Source: JABDPF01 sp036351575
GTDB taxonomy: Bacteria > Pseudomonadota > Gammaproteobacteria > Xanthomonadales > SZUA-36
Assembly: GCA_036351575.1 (NCBI GenBank)
Contig: JAZBPJ010000205.1
Span: 1-32,060, forward strand
Direction: 5' to 3'
Length of the DNA: 32,060 bases
The position numbers and the translations under genes are program-made. Shown piece by piece: positions 8,429 through 17,091 of this stretch. The notes beneath the pieces are model-generated. The model saw only the letters and a program-made list of their open reading frames with translations, made no database searches and was not told where the DNA came from. Every line of letters starts with the position of its first letter. The first letter of the stretch is position 1.

Positions 8429-8474
8429 CGTCATCCCGGCCCCGGATAAGCACTTCGTGCTTTCCGGGGTGACG
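8429..8474. repeat. Second hairpin, CGTCATCCCGG type
   Basis: CGTCA (8429-8433) pairs with TGACG (8470-8474). Inside it, CCCCGGA (8440-8446) pairs with TCCGGGG (8463-8469) and AAGCAC (8448-8453) with GTGCTT (8457-8462), with one bulged T. The outer CGTCATCCC motif resembles a repeat class frequent in gammaproteobacterial intergenic DNA. Only one copy is present here, so repeat status is inferred. Confidence 0.55.
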
Positions 8475-8494
8475 ATGGCAGTTTCTCCCCACCG

Positions 8495-9172
8495 TCATTC
8501 GGCTACCGGCGTCCCGGTGGCTTCGTTCAGCCGCACACGCAATGCCTTGGCCCAGCTTTTGAGCATATTGCGGGCTTCAGCCGTGTTGGAAACCCGGTTG
8601 GCCCATTGCGCATAACCGCGGTCGGGCGCTTGCCGCCGGTCGCTGGCTTCCGCGATCAGGTCCCCGGTCTCGGAGTCAATGAGCTGGAGTTTCAGGGTCA
8701 TGCGGCCGGCTGACCTGACGTAGGAGCGCGAATTCATTGATGAACTGAGGTCCGGTGCGTAAATGTCGAGATCGATGATGTGCGGGGCGATGCGCAGCAC
8801 ATCGGGACCAGCGGTATCAACGATTTCGTAACCGCCTTTTTCACCCAGTTCTGTTGCGAACACCTCGTTGAACAGTTCTGCCAGGCCCGTCTTGATGCGT
8901 TCGATATCGCTGCTACGTACCCGGTTCACGCTGCCGCGGCTCAGGTCGCGCTCCCAGTTTCGGCGAAAGGCCACCGTGGCCTCGTCAAGCATGACCTTGC
9001 TGAATTGGCTCCAGTCGGCGTCGGGGTCGGCATAGATCGCACCGCGACTGTCCTTTTCGACCAGTTGCAGGCCGTCAGCATTCAGTTCGGGCGCTTCGTC
9101 CTCTGCCATGGCAAGCAGCGGCAGGCTGGCTGCAGCAAAAACGAGACTGGTGATGATGCTTCTGTACTTCAC
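8495..9172 (-). CDS. DUF3313-like exported protein, paralogue A
   Basis: The 225-residue product has a Sec signal peptide (KYRSIITSLVFAAASLPLLAMA, cleavage before EDE) and a body resembling DUF3313 proteins: DWSQFSKVMLDEATVAF near the start, then VLRIAPHIIDLDIYAPD and GRMTLKLQLIDSETGDL. DUF3313 members are envelope proteins of unknown function. There is no lipobox cysteine, so it should be soluble in the periplasm or secreted. The GTG start is chosen because AAGGAGG (9180-9186) sits seven bases upstream; the longer frame to 9304 would overlap the neighbour and mask the signal peptide. It lies directly downstream of its paralogue at 9205, probably in one operon. Confidence 0.82.
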   Translation of the reverse strand: MKYRSIITSLVFAAASLPLLAMAEDEAPELNADGLQLVEKDSRGAIYADPDADWSQFSKVMLDEATVAFRRNWERDLSRGSVNRVRSSDIERIKTGLAELFNEVFATELGEKGGYEIVDTAGPDVLRIAPHIIDLDIYAPDLSSSMNSRSYVRSAGRMTLKLQLIDSETGDLIAEASDRRQAPDRGYAQWANRVSNTAEARNMLKSWAKALRVRLNEATGTPVAE

Positions 9173-9204
9173 GGTTCTTCCTCCTTGGACAAACATGGCT
9201 TTAC

Positions 9205-9873
9205 TTACTGTGAACGAACTCTCTCGAGATCCTCGCGCAGTTCGCGGGCCCAGGCCTTGAACATGATACGAAATTCCTGGTTGTTGCTGACCGTATTGGC
9301 CCACTGCAGGTAACCGCGCCGCGGCGCTTCGCGCTCGTCAATGAATGCGGCAACCGGGTCGCCGCTATTCGAATCGAACAGTTTCAGTTTAAGTGTCATG
9401 CGTCCGACGGTCTCGGCATAGCTGCGCTGGATTCCGGGTGCGGAACGCGGATCCGGCGCGTAGACGTCGAGATCGACGATATGGGGGGCGATGCGAAGCA
9501 CGTTCACACCGGGCCCCGCGGCGAGCCGGTAGCCGCCTTTTTCGACCAGTTCGTCGCTGAACGCCTTTTTCAGCATCCGGGCCATGTCGGACTGAATACG
9601 CTCCATGTCCTCGCTGCGAATCCGGTTGGTCTGGTAGCGGTTCTGGTCACGCAGCCAGTTATCGCGGAACGTGACAGTGGCCTCGTCGATCAGGACTTCC
9701 TCGTAGACAGTCCAGTCCACGCCGGGTGCGCGGTAAATTTCCTGTCGGCGTGTTTTTTCTACCAACTCCAGGCCATCCAGCGAGATCTCCGCCGATGCGT
9801 CGGCTTCCTGGCTCCACACGTCGCCGGCGGCGACAAAAACCAGGGTGAATACGACTGTAAAAAGGGTCTTCAT
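9205..9873 (-). CDS. DUF3313-like exported protein, paralogue B
   Basis: This 222-residue protein is clearly homologous to its downstream neighbour. Shared blocks include GLELVEK/GLQLVEK, DEATVTFRDNW/DEATVAFRRNW, VLRIAPHIVDLDVYAPD, GRMTLKLKLFDS and the C-terminal RGYLQWANTVSN. A signal peptide is present (MKTLFTVVFTLVFVAAGDVWSQ). The start is ATG 9873; ribosome binding is weak (GGTAGCG). With 32 bases between the two genes, a tandem duplication transcribed as one unit is likely. The upstream 190 bases are shared with the divergent peptidase gene. Its function is unknown; the family is seen in cell envelopes of Proteobacteria. Confidence 0.82.
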   Translation of the reverse strand: MKTLFTVVFTLVFVAAGDVWSQEADASAEISLDGLELVEKTRRQEIYRAPGVDWTVYEEVLIDEATVTFRDNWLRDQNRYQTNRIRSEDMERIQSDMARMLKKAFSDELVEKGGYRLAAGPGVNVLRIAPHIVDLDVYAPDPRSAPGIQRSYAETVGRMTLKLKLFDSNSGDPVAAFIDEREAPRRGYLQWANTVSNNQEFRIMFKAWARELREDLERVRSQ

Positions 9874-10063
9874 ATTTCGCTACCGTTCGTCGAATGAATG
9901 GTCTTCCTGCACATCATAGCAATAGACCGCGCCGTTTTGATTTTGCTTACAAGCCGATTTCAGGAATTGATGCCATTTACAGCCATCTACATGACTGTTG
10001 TCAGGGGCCAGGAAGGCCGAAAAATGATAGCGTTCACTGGTTATCAACACGATGGGAAGCACC

Positions 10064-12277
10064 ATGCAAAACAAACCCCGAATTTCTCTGAAGACTCTGG
10101 CTGCCGCGTGTTTCGCGGCGGCGTTGTTCGGTTGCTCTGAAAAGGCCGAATCTCCGGCTGAGGCCACCATGGAAACTGCGTCCGATACGGTTGCCGAGGC
10201 GCCGGCCCAGGTCGCCGAAATTTCAAACCCGTTCTTCAGCGAGTGGGATACGCCCTACGGCATCCCGCCATTCGACCAGATTGCCGACGAACACTACAAG
10301 CCGGCCTTCGATAAAGGACTCGAGGCGATGCGCGCCGACATTGCGGCGATCCGCGACAACGAGGACGCGCCGACCTTCGAGAATACCGTTGAAGCATTGG
10401 AAACGGCAGGCAAGGACATCACCCGCGTGGTGAACGTTTTTGCCAATGTCAGCAATACGGACACCAACGATACGCTGCAGGAACTCGAAGTTGAATTCTG
10501 GCCGCGCCTGACCAAGGAAACCGACGCAATACTGATGGACGACACGATTTTTGCCCGGGTCAAAGCGGTTTACGATGCACGTGAAACGCTGGGCCTGGAC
10601 GAAGAGGAAATGCGCCTGGTTGAGCTGACCTACCGGGACTTCGTTCGCCGAGGCGCAATGCTGGATGCCGATACCAAGGCGCGCGTCAAGGAAATCAACG
10701 CCCGTATTTCCGAGTTGAACACCGTATTCGGCCAGAATCTCCTCAAACAGACCAAGTCTTTCGAACTTCATGTCACCGACGAAGCCGAACTCAGCGGTTT
10801 GCCCAAAAGCATGATCGGTTCCGCCCGCGCCAGGGCCGAGGCGAAAGGGAAGGAAGGCTGGATCTTCGGGCTCGACCGGGGTACCTACGAAGGTTTCATG
10901 ACCTTTGCGGACAACCGTGAACTGCGCAAGCAACTCAACGCGGCTTACCGGGCCCGCGGCGCCCAGGGCGACGAGCAGGACAACCGCGACGTGCTGGCCG
11001 AAACCGCCAAGCTGCGCGCCGAACGAGCGCAGTTGATGGGTTACGAGAACCACGCAGCCTTCGTTCTCGAGACCAACATGGCCAAAACGCCTGACAAGGT
11101 CGAATCGTTTCTTCAGGAGGTCTGGACTCCCGGCCTGGCGAAAGCACAGGCGGAGTTGGCCGAGATGCAGCAGATCGTCGAGGAAGAAGGCAATGACTTC
11201 ATCATCGAGCAGCACGACTGGTGGTATTACGCCGAAAAGCTCCGGCAGAAGAAATATGCCCTGAACGAGGACGAGGTGAAACCGTACTTCGAACTGTCCA
11301 ACGTTCGCGATGGTGCGTTCTACGTGGCCAATCAACTGTTTGGCATCACTTTCGAGCCGCTCGAGGATGTGCCGGTCTGGAACCCGGTCGTCCAGCCCTA
11401 CCTGGTGAAGGATGCGGACGGATCCGAACTCGGCGTGTTCATGCTCGATTACTACGCCCGTGATTCGAAGCGGGGCGGCGCCTGGATGAGCACCTACCGC
11501 GATGCCAGCAACGTGAATGGCGAAAATATCCGCCCGATCGTGACCAACAACCTGAATATTGCGGTTCCAGCCGAGGGCGAACCCACGCTGCTGAGCTACG
11601 ACCAGGTCGAAACCCTGTTCCACGAGTTTGGCCACGGGCTGCACGGCTTGCTGACCCAGGTGCGCTACTCGCGCTTCTCGGGCACCAGCGGCACACCGCG
11701 TGACTTCATCGAATTCCCGTCCCAGTTCATGGAGCACTACGCCTCCCAGCCGCAGGTGCTGGCGGTCTACGCGAAACATTCCGAAACCGGCGAGGTCATC
11801 CCGCAGCAGATGGTCGACAAGATCATTGCCGCCAGCACGCACAACCAGGGGTTCGCGACGACGGAATACATTGCCGCATCGCTGCTTGACATGAGCTGGC
11901 ACACGATGACTCCGAACGAGGCGGCCGCGGTGGAAGACCCGGTGAAATTCGAGAACGAAACCCTGGCTGCCTACGGCAAACCGGGCGAAATCGAGAGCCG
12001 TTATCGGAGCCCGTACTTCTCGCACATTTTCGCGGGCGGTTACTCCTCGGGTTATTACGCCTACCTGTGGTCCGAGATCCTGGACGCCGACGGTTTCACC
12101 GCGTTCAAGGAAAGCGGTGACATTTTCAATCCCGAACTGGCCGCGCGCCTCAAGAAAAACGTCTACCAGGCCGGTGGTTCGAAAGACGCGGATGAGTTGT
12201 ATCGGCTCTTCCGTGGCGAGGATCCGTCGATTGACGCCCTGCTCGAAATTCGCGGGCTTGACCAGTCCGGTCCGTAG
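10064..12277 (+). CDS. dcp: Peptidyl-dipeptidase Dcp-like lipoprotein, peptidase family M3
   Basis: This zinc oligopeptidase removes dipeptides from C-termini of peptides. The 737-residue product aligns along its length with E. coli Dcp, from NPFFSEWDTPYGIPPFDQIA to the C-terminal YRSPYFSHIFAGGYSSGYY. The zinc site is complete: His520, Glu521 and His524 in HEFGHGLHG, and Glu550 in DFIEFPSQ. Unlike cytoplasmic E. coli Dcp, it starts with a lipoprotein signal (ALFGC, lipidated Cys24) and a roughly 40-residue Ala/Glu-rich linker, which places it in the envelope. ATG 10064 is preferred because GGGAAG (10054-10059) precedes it; ATG 10052 is an in-frame alternative. A strong terminator follows at 12323. 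Confidence 0.95.
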   Translation: MQNKPRISLKTLAAACFAAALFGCSEKAESPAEATMETASDTVAEAPAQVAEISNPFFSEWDTPYGIPPFDQIADEHYKPAFDKGLEAMRADIAAIRDNEDAPTFENTVEALETAGKDITRVVNVFANVSNTDTNDTLQELEVEFWPRLTKETDAILMDDTIFARVKAVYDARETLGLDEEEMRLVELTYRDFVRRGAMLDADTKARVKEINARISELNTVFGQNLLKQTKSFELHVTDEAELSGLPKSMIGSARARAEAKGKEGWIFGLDRGTYEGFMTFADNRELRKQLNAAYRARGAQGDEQDNRDVLAETAKLRAERAQLMGYENHAAFVLETNMAKTPDKVESFLQEVWTPGLAKAQAELAEMQQIVEEEGNDFIIEQHDWWYYAEKLRQKKYALNEDEVKPYFELSNVRDGAFYVANQLFGITFEPLEDVPVWNPVVQPYLVKDADGSELGVFMLDYYARDSKRGGAWMSTYRDASNVNGENIRPIVTNNLNIAVPAEGEPTLLSYDQVETLFHEFGHGLHGLLTQVRYSRFSGTSGTPRDFIEFPSQFMEHYASQPQVLAVYAKHSETGEVIPQQMVDKIIAASTHNQGFATTEYIAASLLDMSWHTMTPNEAAAVEDPVKFENETLAAYGKPGEIESRYRSPYFSHIFAGGYSSGYYAYLWSEILDADGFTAFKESGDIFNPELAARLKKNVYQAGGSKDADELYRLFRGEDPSIDALLEIRGLDQSGP

Positions 12278-12322
12278 GGTCTGATCCGGCACGCTTTAGA
12301 GCGATATGGACAATCGATCATG

Positions 12323-12349
12323 AAGCCGGGGCCATTGCCCCGGCTTTTT
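12323..12349 (+). terminator. Intrinsic terminator of the Dcp gene
   Basis: AAGCCGGGGC (12323-12332), loop CATT, GCCCCGGCTT (12337-12346) and a run of five Ts (12345-12349). It lies 46 bases after the stop codon. Confidence 0.93.
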
Positions 12350-12445
12350 CTGTGTTGCAGTCGAAGCTGTACAGTCGCTAGTCGACTTCGATCCGGCGGA
12401 TTCAGCGAATACCTCTGCACGTGGCGCCAGTACCGGTGCTCTCCA

Positions 12446-12475
12446 TTGGAATAATCCCGCCTTTTCAGGTATACC
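12446..12475 (+). promoter_or_regulatory. Possible sigma70 promoter for the beta-helix gene
   Basis: TTGGAA (12446-12451) and TATACC (12470-12475) are 18 bases apart, each matching four of six consensus bases. This would give a leader of roughly 110 bases. It is a motif match only. Confidence 0.3.
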
Positions 12476-12593
12476 TTGTGGTTATGGTCGCGTTTCACAG
12501 CGCGGTCATGCTGCCACAGCCATCCGGCGGCACCATCACCGGCTCCGACTGTGCAGCCATCACAATGGGCAATTCTTTTCGAGGAGTCTCAAG

Positions 12594-14360
12594 ATGACTT
12601 TCAAGAGCATTGGCCTGGTGGTTGCGCTATTCCTGGCAACATTCGCAGGCCTCAATTCAAACGTTCATGCTTTCAATATCGATGAATCCGTCGAGGGATT
12701 CTGGTACGAAAGCAATCTCAACGCCCGCCGTGGTTGGGGCTTCCAATACCTCAGGACCAGCCCGGAGACGGGTGTTTTTTTCGTGGCCGGGTACATCTAC
12801 GACGATGAAGGATTCCCCATGTGGGTGACCGGCCAGTCTACGGTGCGAGACGGTCAATTCGAAACCGATATCACCCTGCAGTTGATCGGGGGCGGTACCT
12901 TTGCACCGGAGCAGGGCGACCCCGTGGTGATCGACGACAACGTGGGTAACCTGAATATCGTCTTCAAGAGCTGCAACCGCGCCGACTTCACGTTCTCCGG
13001 TGGCGAGGGACCCAATTTCACACAGGAATTCAGCCATTTCCGGGAGGTAATCGGCGGGTCACGGGAAGACAACTGTGTCCAGCAGGAAACATTCATCGGT
13101 TGTCCGCTGGGCATTGAACCAGGAACCAAGCCCCGATCCTGCGTGCTGAGAGGCACGTACACGTCGGACCTGGTGCTCGGCAACCACGCGCTCTGGCAAC
13201 TGGACGGCGTGGTCTACATCGGAACCCCGGCGGCATTTGGAGGTGGTGTCCCACAATCCGGGCCGACGCTCTTCATCGAAGCCGGAACCCGGATCGAAGG
13301 CATGGTCGGCCCGGATGCCCTGGTCATCAGCCGGGGATCGAAGATCATCGCCCAGGGCCAGGCGCATGCTCCCATCGTATTCAGCGGGCCCTACACGGCG
13401 ACGCAAGGCGCAGCGCCCGGTGACTGGGGCGGGCTGGTGATCAACGGCGCGGCCGCGATCAACAACTGCGATTCGGTGAATCCGTGCGAGAACGAGGGCG
13501 AAGGGGAAACCGGGGCCTACGGCGGTGACGATAACGAAGACGACAGCGGAGTTCTGCGTTATGTCCGGATTCAGTTTGCCGGCGGCGTGATCGACGATGA
13601 GCAGGACGACGATCTGCCCGGGCTCTCGCTACTGGGCGTGGGGAGCGGAACGGTCATTGATCATGTCCAGGTGCACGGCATCCATGACGACGGTTTCAAG
13701 ATGCAGGGCGGGACGGTCAATGCCAGGCATCTCGTGGCAAGCGACGTCGGCAGCGACAGCTTCGATTTCAGCGAGGGCTACACCGGTAAAATTCAGCATG
13801 CGCTGGTCTGGCAGGTCAACGACGACACCGGCAGCTCTGATCGGGGCATTGAAACGGAGAACAACGACGACCCTGACGCCCTGCCGCGCACCATGCCGAC
13901 CATGGCCAACGTCACGATGGTCGGCAAGATGGGCGAGGCGGCCATCGACGTGAGCGCGGGCAGCGGCGGGCGGTTCTCGAACTTCGTGATCAGCCTGTTC
14001 GGCGACTGCATCGATATCGACGATACGGCCACGTTCGCGGCGGCAGGAACGCCCGCATCACCCAGTAACGTGCTGCTTTTCCACAATGTATTGTCGTTCT
14101 GCCACGTCGACTACGTTTACGAAGCCGGTGATCCCTGGGTGACGGAAGACTTCGTCAATGCATTCCCGGGCAATACCCGCTTGCTCAGCCCGGCGCTGGA
14201 CGGATTCATTCCCCACGATTACGCAGACTACCTCGAAGACTACCCGCTGGATCCGGATTTCTACGACGACTTCTTCGAGGACGTGGACTGGATGGGCGCG
14301 TTCCGGTCGAGAGATTCGGCCTGGCACTACGGCTGGACTGAATTTCTACCGCAGGAGTAG
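12594..14360 (+). CDS. Secreted beta-helix protein with N-terminal WF module
   Basis: The 588-residue product has a Sec signal peptide (MTFKSIGLVVALFLATFAG, cleavage near HA-FN). Residues about 30-150 form a module (GFWYESNLNARRGWGF, then FVAGYIYDDEGFPMWVTGQ, then FKSCNRADFTFSG) that matches the C-terminal module of the protein at 2-1144. The rest looks like a right-handed parallel beta-helix: repeated short strands around GDWGGLVINGAAAINNC, LRYVRIQFAGG, VIDHVQVHGIHDDGFKMQGG, ARHLVASDVGSDSFDF, with acidic DDNEDDSG loops that may bind calcium. Proteins with the GDWGGLVINGxA pattern are widespread in secretomes and are often mis-annotated as multidrug transporters. No catalytic site is evident. 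The start is set by GAGGAG seven bases upstream. It is followed by the second GGGGTCAGAG palindrome. Confidence 0.8.
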   Translation: MTFKSIGLVVALFLATFAGLNSNVHAFNIDESVEGFWYESNLNARRGWGFQYLRTSPETGVFFVAGYIYDDEGFPMWVTGQSTVRDGQFETDITLQLIGGGTFAPEQGDPVVIDDNVGNLNIVFKSCNRADFTFSGGEGPNFTQEFSHFREVIGGSREDNCVQQETFIGCPLGIEPGTKPRSCVLRGTYTSDLVLGNHALWQLDGVVYIGTPAAFGGGVPQSGPTLFIEAGTRIEGMVGPDALVISRGSKIIAQGQAHAPIVFSGPYTATQGAAPGDWGGLVINGAAAINNCDSVNPCENEGEGETGAYGGDDNEDDSGVLRYVRIQFAGGVIDDEQDDDLPGLSLLGVGSGTVIDHVQVHGIHDDGFKMQGGTVNARHLVASDVGSDSFDFSEGYTGKIQHALVWQVNDDTGSSDRGIETENNDDPDALPRTMPTMANVTMVGKMGEAAIDVSAGSGGRFSNFVISLFGDCIDIDDTATFAAAGTPASPSNVLLFHNVLSFCHVDYVYEAGDPWVTEDFVNAFPGNTRLLSPALDGFIPHDYADYLEDYPLDPDFYDDFFEDVDWMGAFRSRDSAWHYGWTEFLPQE

Positions 14361-14394
14361 CAAGCGCCGAGACCTTTTAACCTTGAAAACAAGA

Positions 14395-14412
14395 GGGTCA
14401 GAGGGTAGCCCG
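14395..14412 (+). repeat. Degenerate half of the GGGGTCAGAG element
   Basis: GGGTCAGAGGGTAGCCCGG resembles the left arm of the palindrome that follows 10 bases later. A similar decayed half accompanies copies 1 and 3. Confidence 0.4.
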
Positions 14413-14420
14413 GCAAAAAA

Positions 14421-14453
14421 CGGGGTCAGAGTAGCTCAGCTACTCTGACCCCG
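14421..14453. repeat. GGGGTCAGAG palindrome, copy 2
   Basis: GGGGTCAGAGTAGCT, a central C and the exact reverse complement occupy 14422-14452, extended by one C-G pair on the flanks. Six A residues lie to the left and GGTCTTC to the right. It follows the beta-helix gene by 62 bases and probably serves as its terminator. Confidence 0.85.
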
Positions 14454-14550
14454 GTCTTCATACCGCCGCGTCTTGCGCCAGGTCGCCTTTTCCCCTTGTT
14501 CCCGGGGCTATAATGTGCCGGATTCGCACTTCCTTTCTCGAGGAATAACA

Positions 14551-15840
14551 ATGGAAAATCGAACCTCTTTTCCCCGTGTCTTCTGGGTCGCCAACGGCAT
14601 CGAGGTGCTGGAGCGCTTCGCCTATTACGGCATCTACTTCGGTTTCGGCATTTACATGGCCTCGCTGGGCTATACGCGCGCCCAGCTGGGCGTGGTGCAG
14701 AGTATCTTCCTGCTGCTGTCTTACGGCATCCCGGTCATATCGGGCACCTTCGCGGATAAATATGGCTTCAAGAAAGTCCTGATCGTTTCCTACCTGGCCT
14801 ATTTGCCGACCATTCTGCTGCTCATTTACACCAAGTCGTTCTCCGGCATCGTGCTGACGATGCTGACCATCGGCCTTGCGGCGGGTATTTTCAAACCGCT
14901 GATCGCCGGCACGGTGCGCGCCTTGACCGACCGCAGCAACAAGACCCTGGGTTTCGGCATTTTTTACGCCATGGTCAACATCGGCGGCTCCTTCGGCCCC
15001 ATCGTGCTGGGCAAACTGCGCGCGATTTCCTGGGACCTGGCTTTCATGGCGGCGGCGGCCGCCGTGGTCGTCATGCTGCTGATCACGATCTTTTTCTACG
15101 AGGAACCGGAGCGCGAATACGACGACGTTTCCCTGGGGCAGAAGTTCAAGGACATCGGCATCGCGCTCGGTGACATGAAGCTGACCACGCTGCTGGTCAT
15201 CCTGGGCTTTTTCTTCTGGCTTCCGTTCTGGTGCTTCTTCAACCTCTGCGCGGTTTACGTGGACGGCAATATCGACACGGCCAGGCTGTACGAGGGTATG
15301 GCGGCCGTGCTGGGAACCGGTGTGGCCGGCTTTTTCTCCCATGTCGACGAGGGCGGAACGCGGAGAATCCTCGGAGAAACGATTTCACATACCGGCTGGA
15401 TCATCATGATTTTCCAGATATTTGTTTCGCGGGCCGCCGAGAATTTCCGCGCCATCCCGACCTTCATGGTCGGCCTGCTGCTGATCGCGGTCGGTTTCGC
15501 TGTCATCGGTTATGCCAACGTCTCCGTGCCGGGCATGATTTTCCTGGGCATCATGTTTTTCGCCGTTGGTGAAATGGCGGCATCGCCGCGCATCCAGGAA
15601 TACATCACGTGGATTGCACCGAAAGAAAAGGCGGGCATGTACACCGGCATGATTTTCCTGTCCGTGATGATCGGTGCGGCGCTGAGCGGCGTGACCTATA
15701 CCTCGCTCTACGGTGTTTTCGAGGAGATGGGTCACCCCGAGTACGTCTGGTACGTGCTGGGCGCTCATACGGTCGCGGGCATCATCGTGCTGCAGCTGTT
15801 TTTGAAGATCGCCGGCGAACTCCAGGAGCGCGACGAATAG
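14551..15840 (+). CDS. POT/PTR-family peptide transporter (MFS)
   Basis: This is a proton-coupled uptake system for di- and tripeptides. The 429-residue product is strongly hydrophobic with about 12 membrane segments. Residues 18-27 read EVLERFAYYG, an exact match to the POT signature ExxERFxYYG on helix 1, which takes part in proton coupling and peptide binding. Further POT features are GIFKPLIAGTVRAL and FGIFYAMVNIGGSFGP. ATG 14551 has CGAGGA at 14539-14544 as ribosome binding site; the frame is open further upstream, but only through the palindrome region. The stop codon overlaps the start of the M24 peptidase by one base (TAGTG), so import and hydrolysis of peptides are co-expressed. Substrate range cannot be read from the sequence. 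Confidence 0.88.
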   Translation: MENRTSFPRVFWVANGIEVLERFAYYGIYFGFGIYMASLGYTRAQLGVVQSIFLLLSYGIPVISGTFADKYGFKKVLIVSYLAYLPTILLLIYTKSFSGIVLTMLTIGLAAGIFKPLIAGTVRALTDRSNKTLGFGIFYAMVNIGGSFGPIVLGKLRAISWDLAFMAAAAAVVVMLLITIFFYEEPEREYDDVSLGQKFKDIGIALGDMKLTTLLVILGFFFWLPFWCFFNLCAVYVDGNIDTARLYEGMAAVLGTGVAGFFSHVDEGGTRRILGETISHTGWIIMIFQIFVSRAAENFRAIPTFMVGLLLIAVGFAVIGYANVSVPGMIFLGIMFFAVGEMAASPRIQEYITWIAPKEKAGMYTGMIFLSVMIGAALSGVTYTSLYGVFEEMGHPEYVWYVLGAHTVAGIIVLQLFLKIAGELQERDE

Positions 15841-17018
15841 TGTTGATTAAAGAAAAGCTGCGGCAGGCCGTCGAACTGCTGAACGAACACGGGCTCGATT
15901 GCTGGCTGACCTTCGTGCGCGAGAGCGGCATCATGCGCGACCCCATGATGGATTTCCTGTGCGAGGCGAACATGACCTGGCACTCGGCCTTTATCGTGTT
16001 CGCCTCGGGAGAAACGCATGCGATCGTCGGCAACCTGGAAAAGAACACGCTGGACGAGATGGGGGTTTACCAGCGGGTTACCGGTTACACCGAGGGCATC
16101 GCGAAGCACCTGCACGAGGTGCTGCGCGAGCACGACCCGAAAACCATCGCGGTGAACTGGTCGGAAAACAGCGAAGTCTGCGACGGGCTGACGCACGGCA
16201 TGTACCTTGTGCTGAAAAAGCACCTTGCCGGTATGGGTTTCGACGACCGCATGGTTTCATCCGAGAAACTGGTTTCCAGCCTGCGGGCGCGCAAGACAGC
16301 GGCCGAACTGGAGCGGATGAAACGGGCGGTGCGCCACACGCTGGATATCTACGACGAAATCGCGGCCTTCATCCGGCCGGGCATGACGGAAAAAGACATC
16401 GCGGCTTTCACGACGGCGCGCATCCGGGAACGCGGGCTCGCGCCCGCCTGGGATCCCGATCACTGCCCCGCGGTGTTTACCGGCCCGGACAACAAGGGGC
16501 CGCACTACCACCCGACCGATCTCGTCGCCGAGCGAGGCCACATCCTGAACATGGATTTCGGCGTGAAGGTGGATGACTACGTCTCCGACATGCAGCGCAC
16601 CTTTTACCTGCTCGAAGAAGGGGAGACGAAGGCGCCGGATGATGTTCAGCGCGGCTTTGACACCATCATCGAATCAATCGAACGCGCCCGGCAAGCGCTC
16701 AAGCCGGGTGTGATTCCGCATGAAGTGGATGCCGCGGCGCGCGACTACATCGTCTCCAAAGGCTACGGCGAATTTCCGCACGGACTGGGCCACCAGGTGG
16801 GCCGCTTTGCGCACGACGGCAACGCCCTGCTGGGGCCGACCTGGGAGAAGTATGCCGGCAAGGTCTACCAACCGGTGGAAGAGGGCATGGTCTTCACCAT
16901 CGAGCCGCGGCTGCGCGTACCGGGGCGCGGTGACGCCACGGTCGAGGAAATGGTGGTGGTTACGCAGAACGGCGCCGAGTTTCTCGGCCCGCCGCAAAGA
17001 GAAATTTTCCTGGTTTGA
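15840..17018 (+). CDS. M24-family Xaa-Pro-type aminopeptidase
   Basis: The 392-residue protein has the pita-bread metallopeptidase fold: an N-terminal creatinase-like domain (about 1-155) and a catalytic domain. All five metal ligands are in place: Asp239 (LNMDFG), Asp250 (VSDMQR), His318 (GLGHQVG), Glu355 (FTIEPR) and Glu369/370 (TVEEMVVV). The family cleaves N-terminal residues from peptides, often before proline. There is no signal peptide, so it is cytoplasmic. The start is GTG 15840, which shares its G with the TAG of the transporter gene; AGGAG at 15824-15828 is the likely ribosome binding site. TTG 15843 is an alternative. Co-expression with a peptide importer supports a role in dipeptide use. 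Prolidase activity is an equally possible label. Confidence 0.92.
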   Translation: MLIKEKLRQAVELLNEHGLDCWLTFVRESGIMRDPMMDFLCEANMTWHSAFIVFASGETHAIVGNLEKNTLDEMGVYQRVTGYTEGIAKHLHEVLREHDPKTIAVNWSENSEVCDGLTHGMYLVLKKHLAGMGFDDRMVSSEKLVSSLRARKTAAELERMKRAVRHTLDIYDEIAAFIRPGMTEKDIAAFTTARIRERGLAPAWDPDHCPAVFTGPDNKGPHYHPTDLVAERGHILNMDFGVKVDDYVSDMQRTFYLLEEGETKAPDDVQRGFDTIIESIERARQALKPGVIPHEVDAAARDYIVSKGYGEFPHGLGHQVGRFAHDGNALLGPTWEKYAGKVYQPVEEGMVFTIEPRLRVPGRGDATVEEMVVVTQNGAEFLGPPQREIFLV

Positions 17019-17091
17019 TCCGGGCTGTTACGCGGGTTTCTTCAATGCAGGGCGCCTGGCCGGCGGCGGTCCAGGATCGTGGCGGGCGGGT

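Larger units (their letters stand above)
12278..12593 (+). other. Intergenic region before the beta-helix protein gene
   Basis: 316 bases without a convincing gene. It holds the terminator of the Dcp gene (12323-12349), a possible promoter (12446-12475) and the ribosome binding site GAGGAG at 12581-12586. Short open frames cross it, but none has both a ribosome binding site and a sensible protein. Confidence 0.7.

Noticed and set aside
10223..12292. 689-codon open frame antisense to the Dcp gene
   Set aside because: The plus strand carries a complete M3 peptidase with HEFGH. The antisense product has no recognisable family or ribosome binding site.
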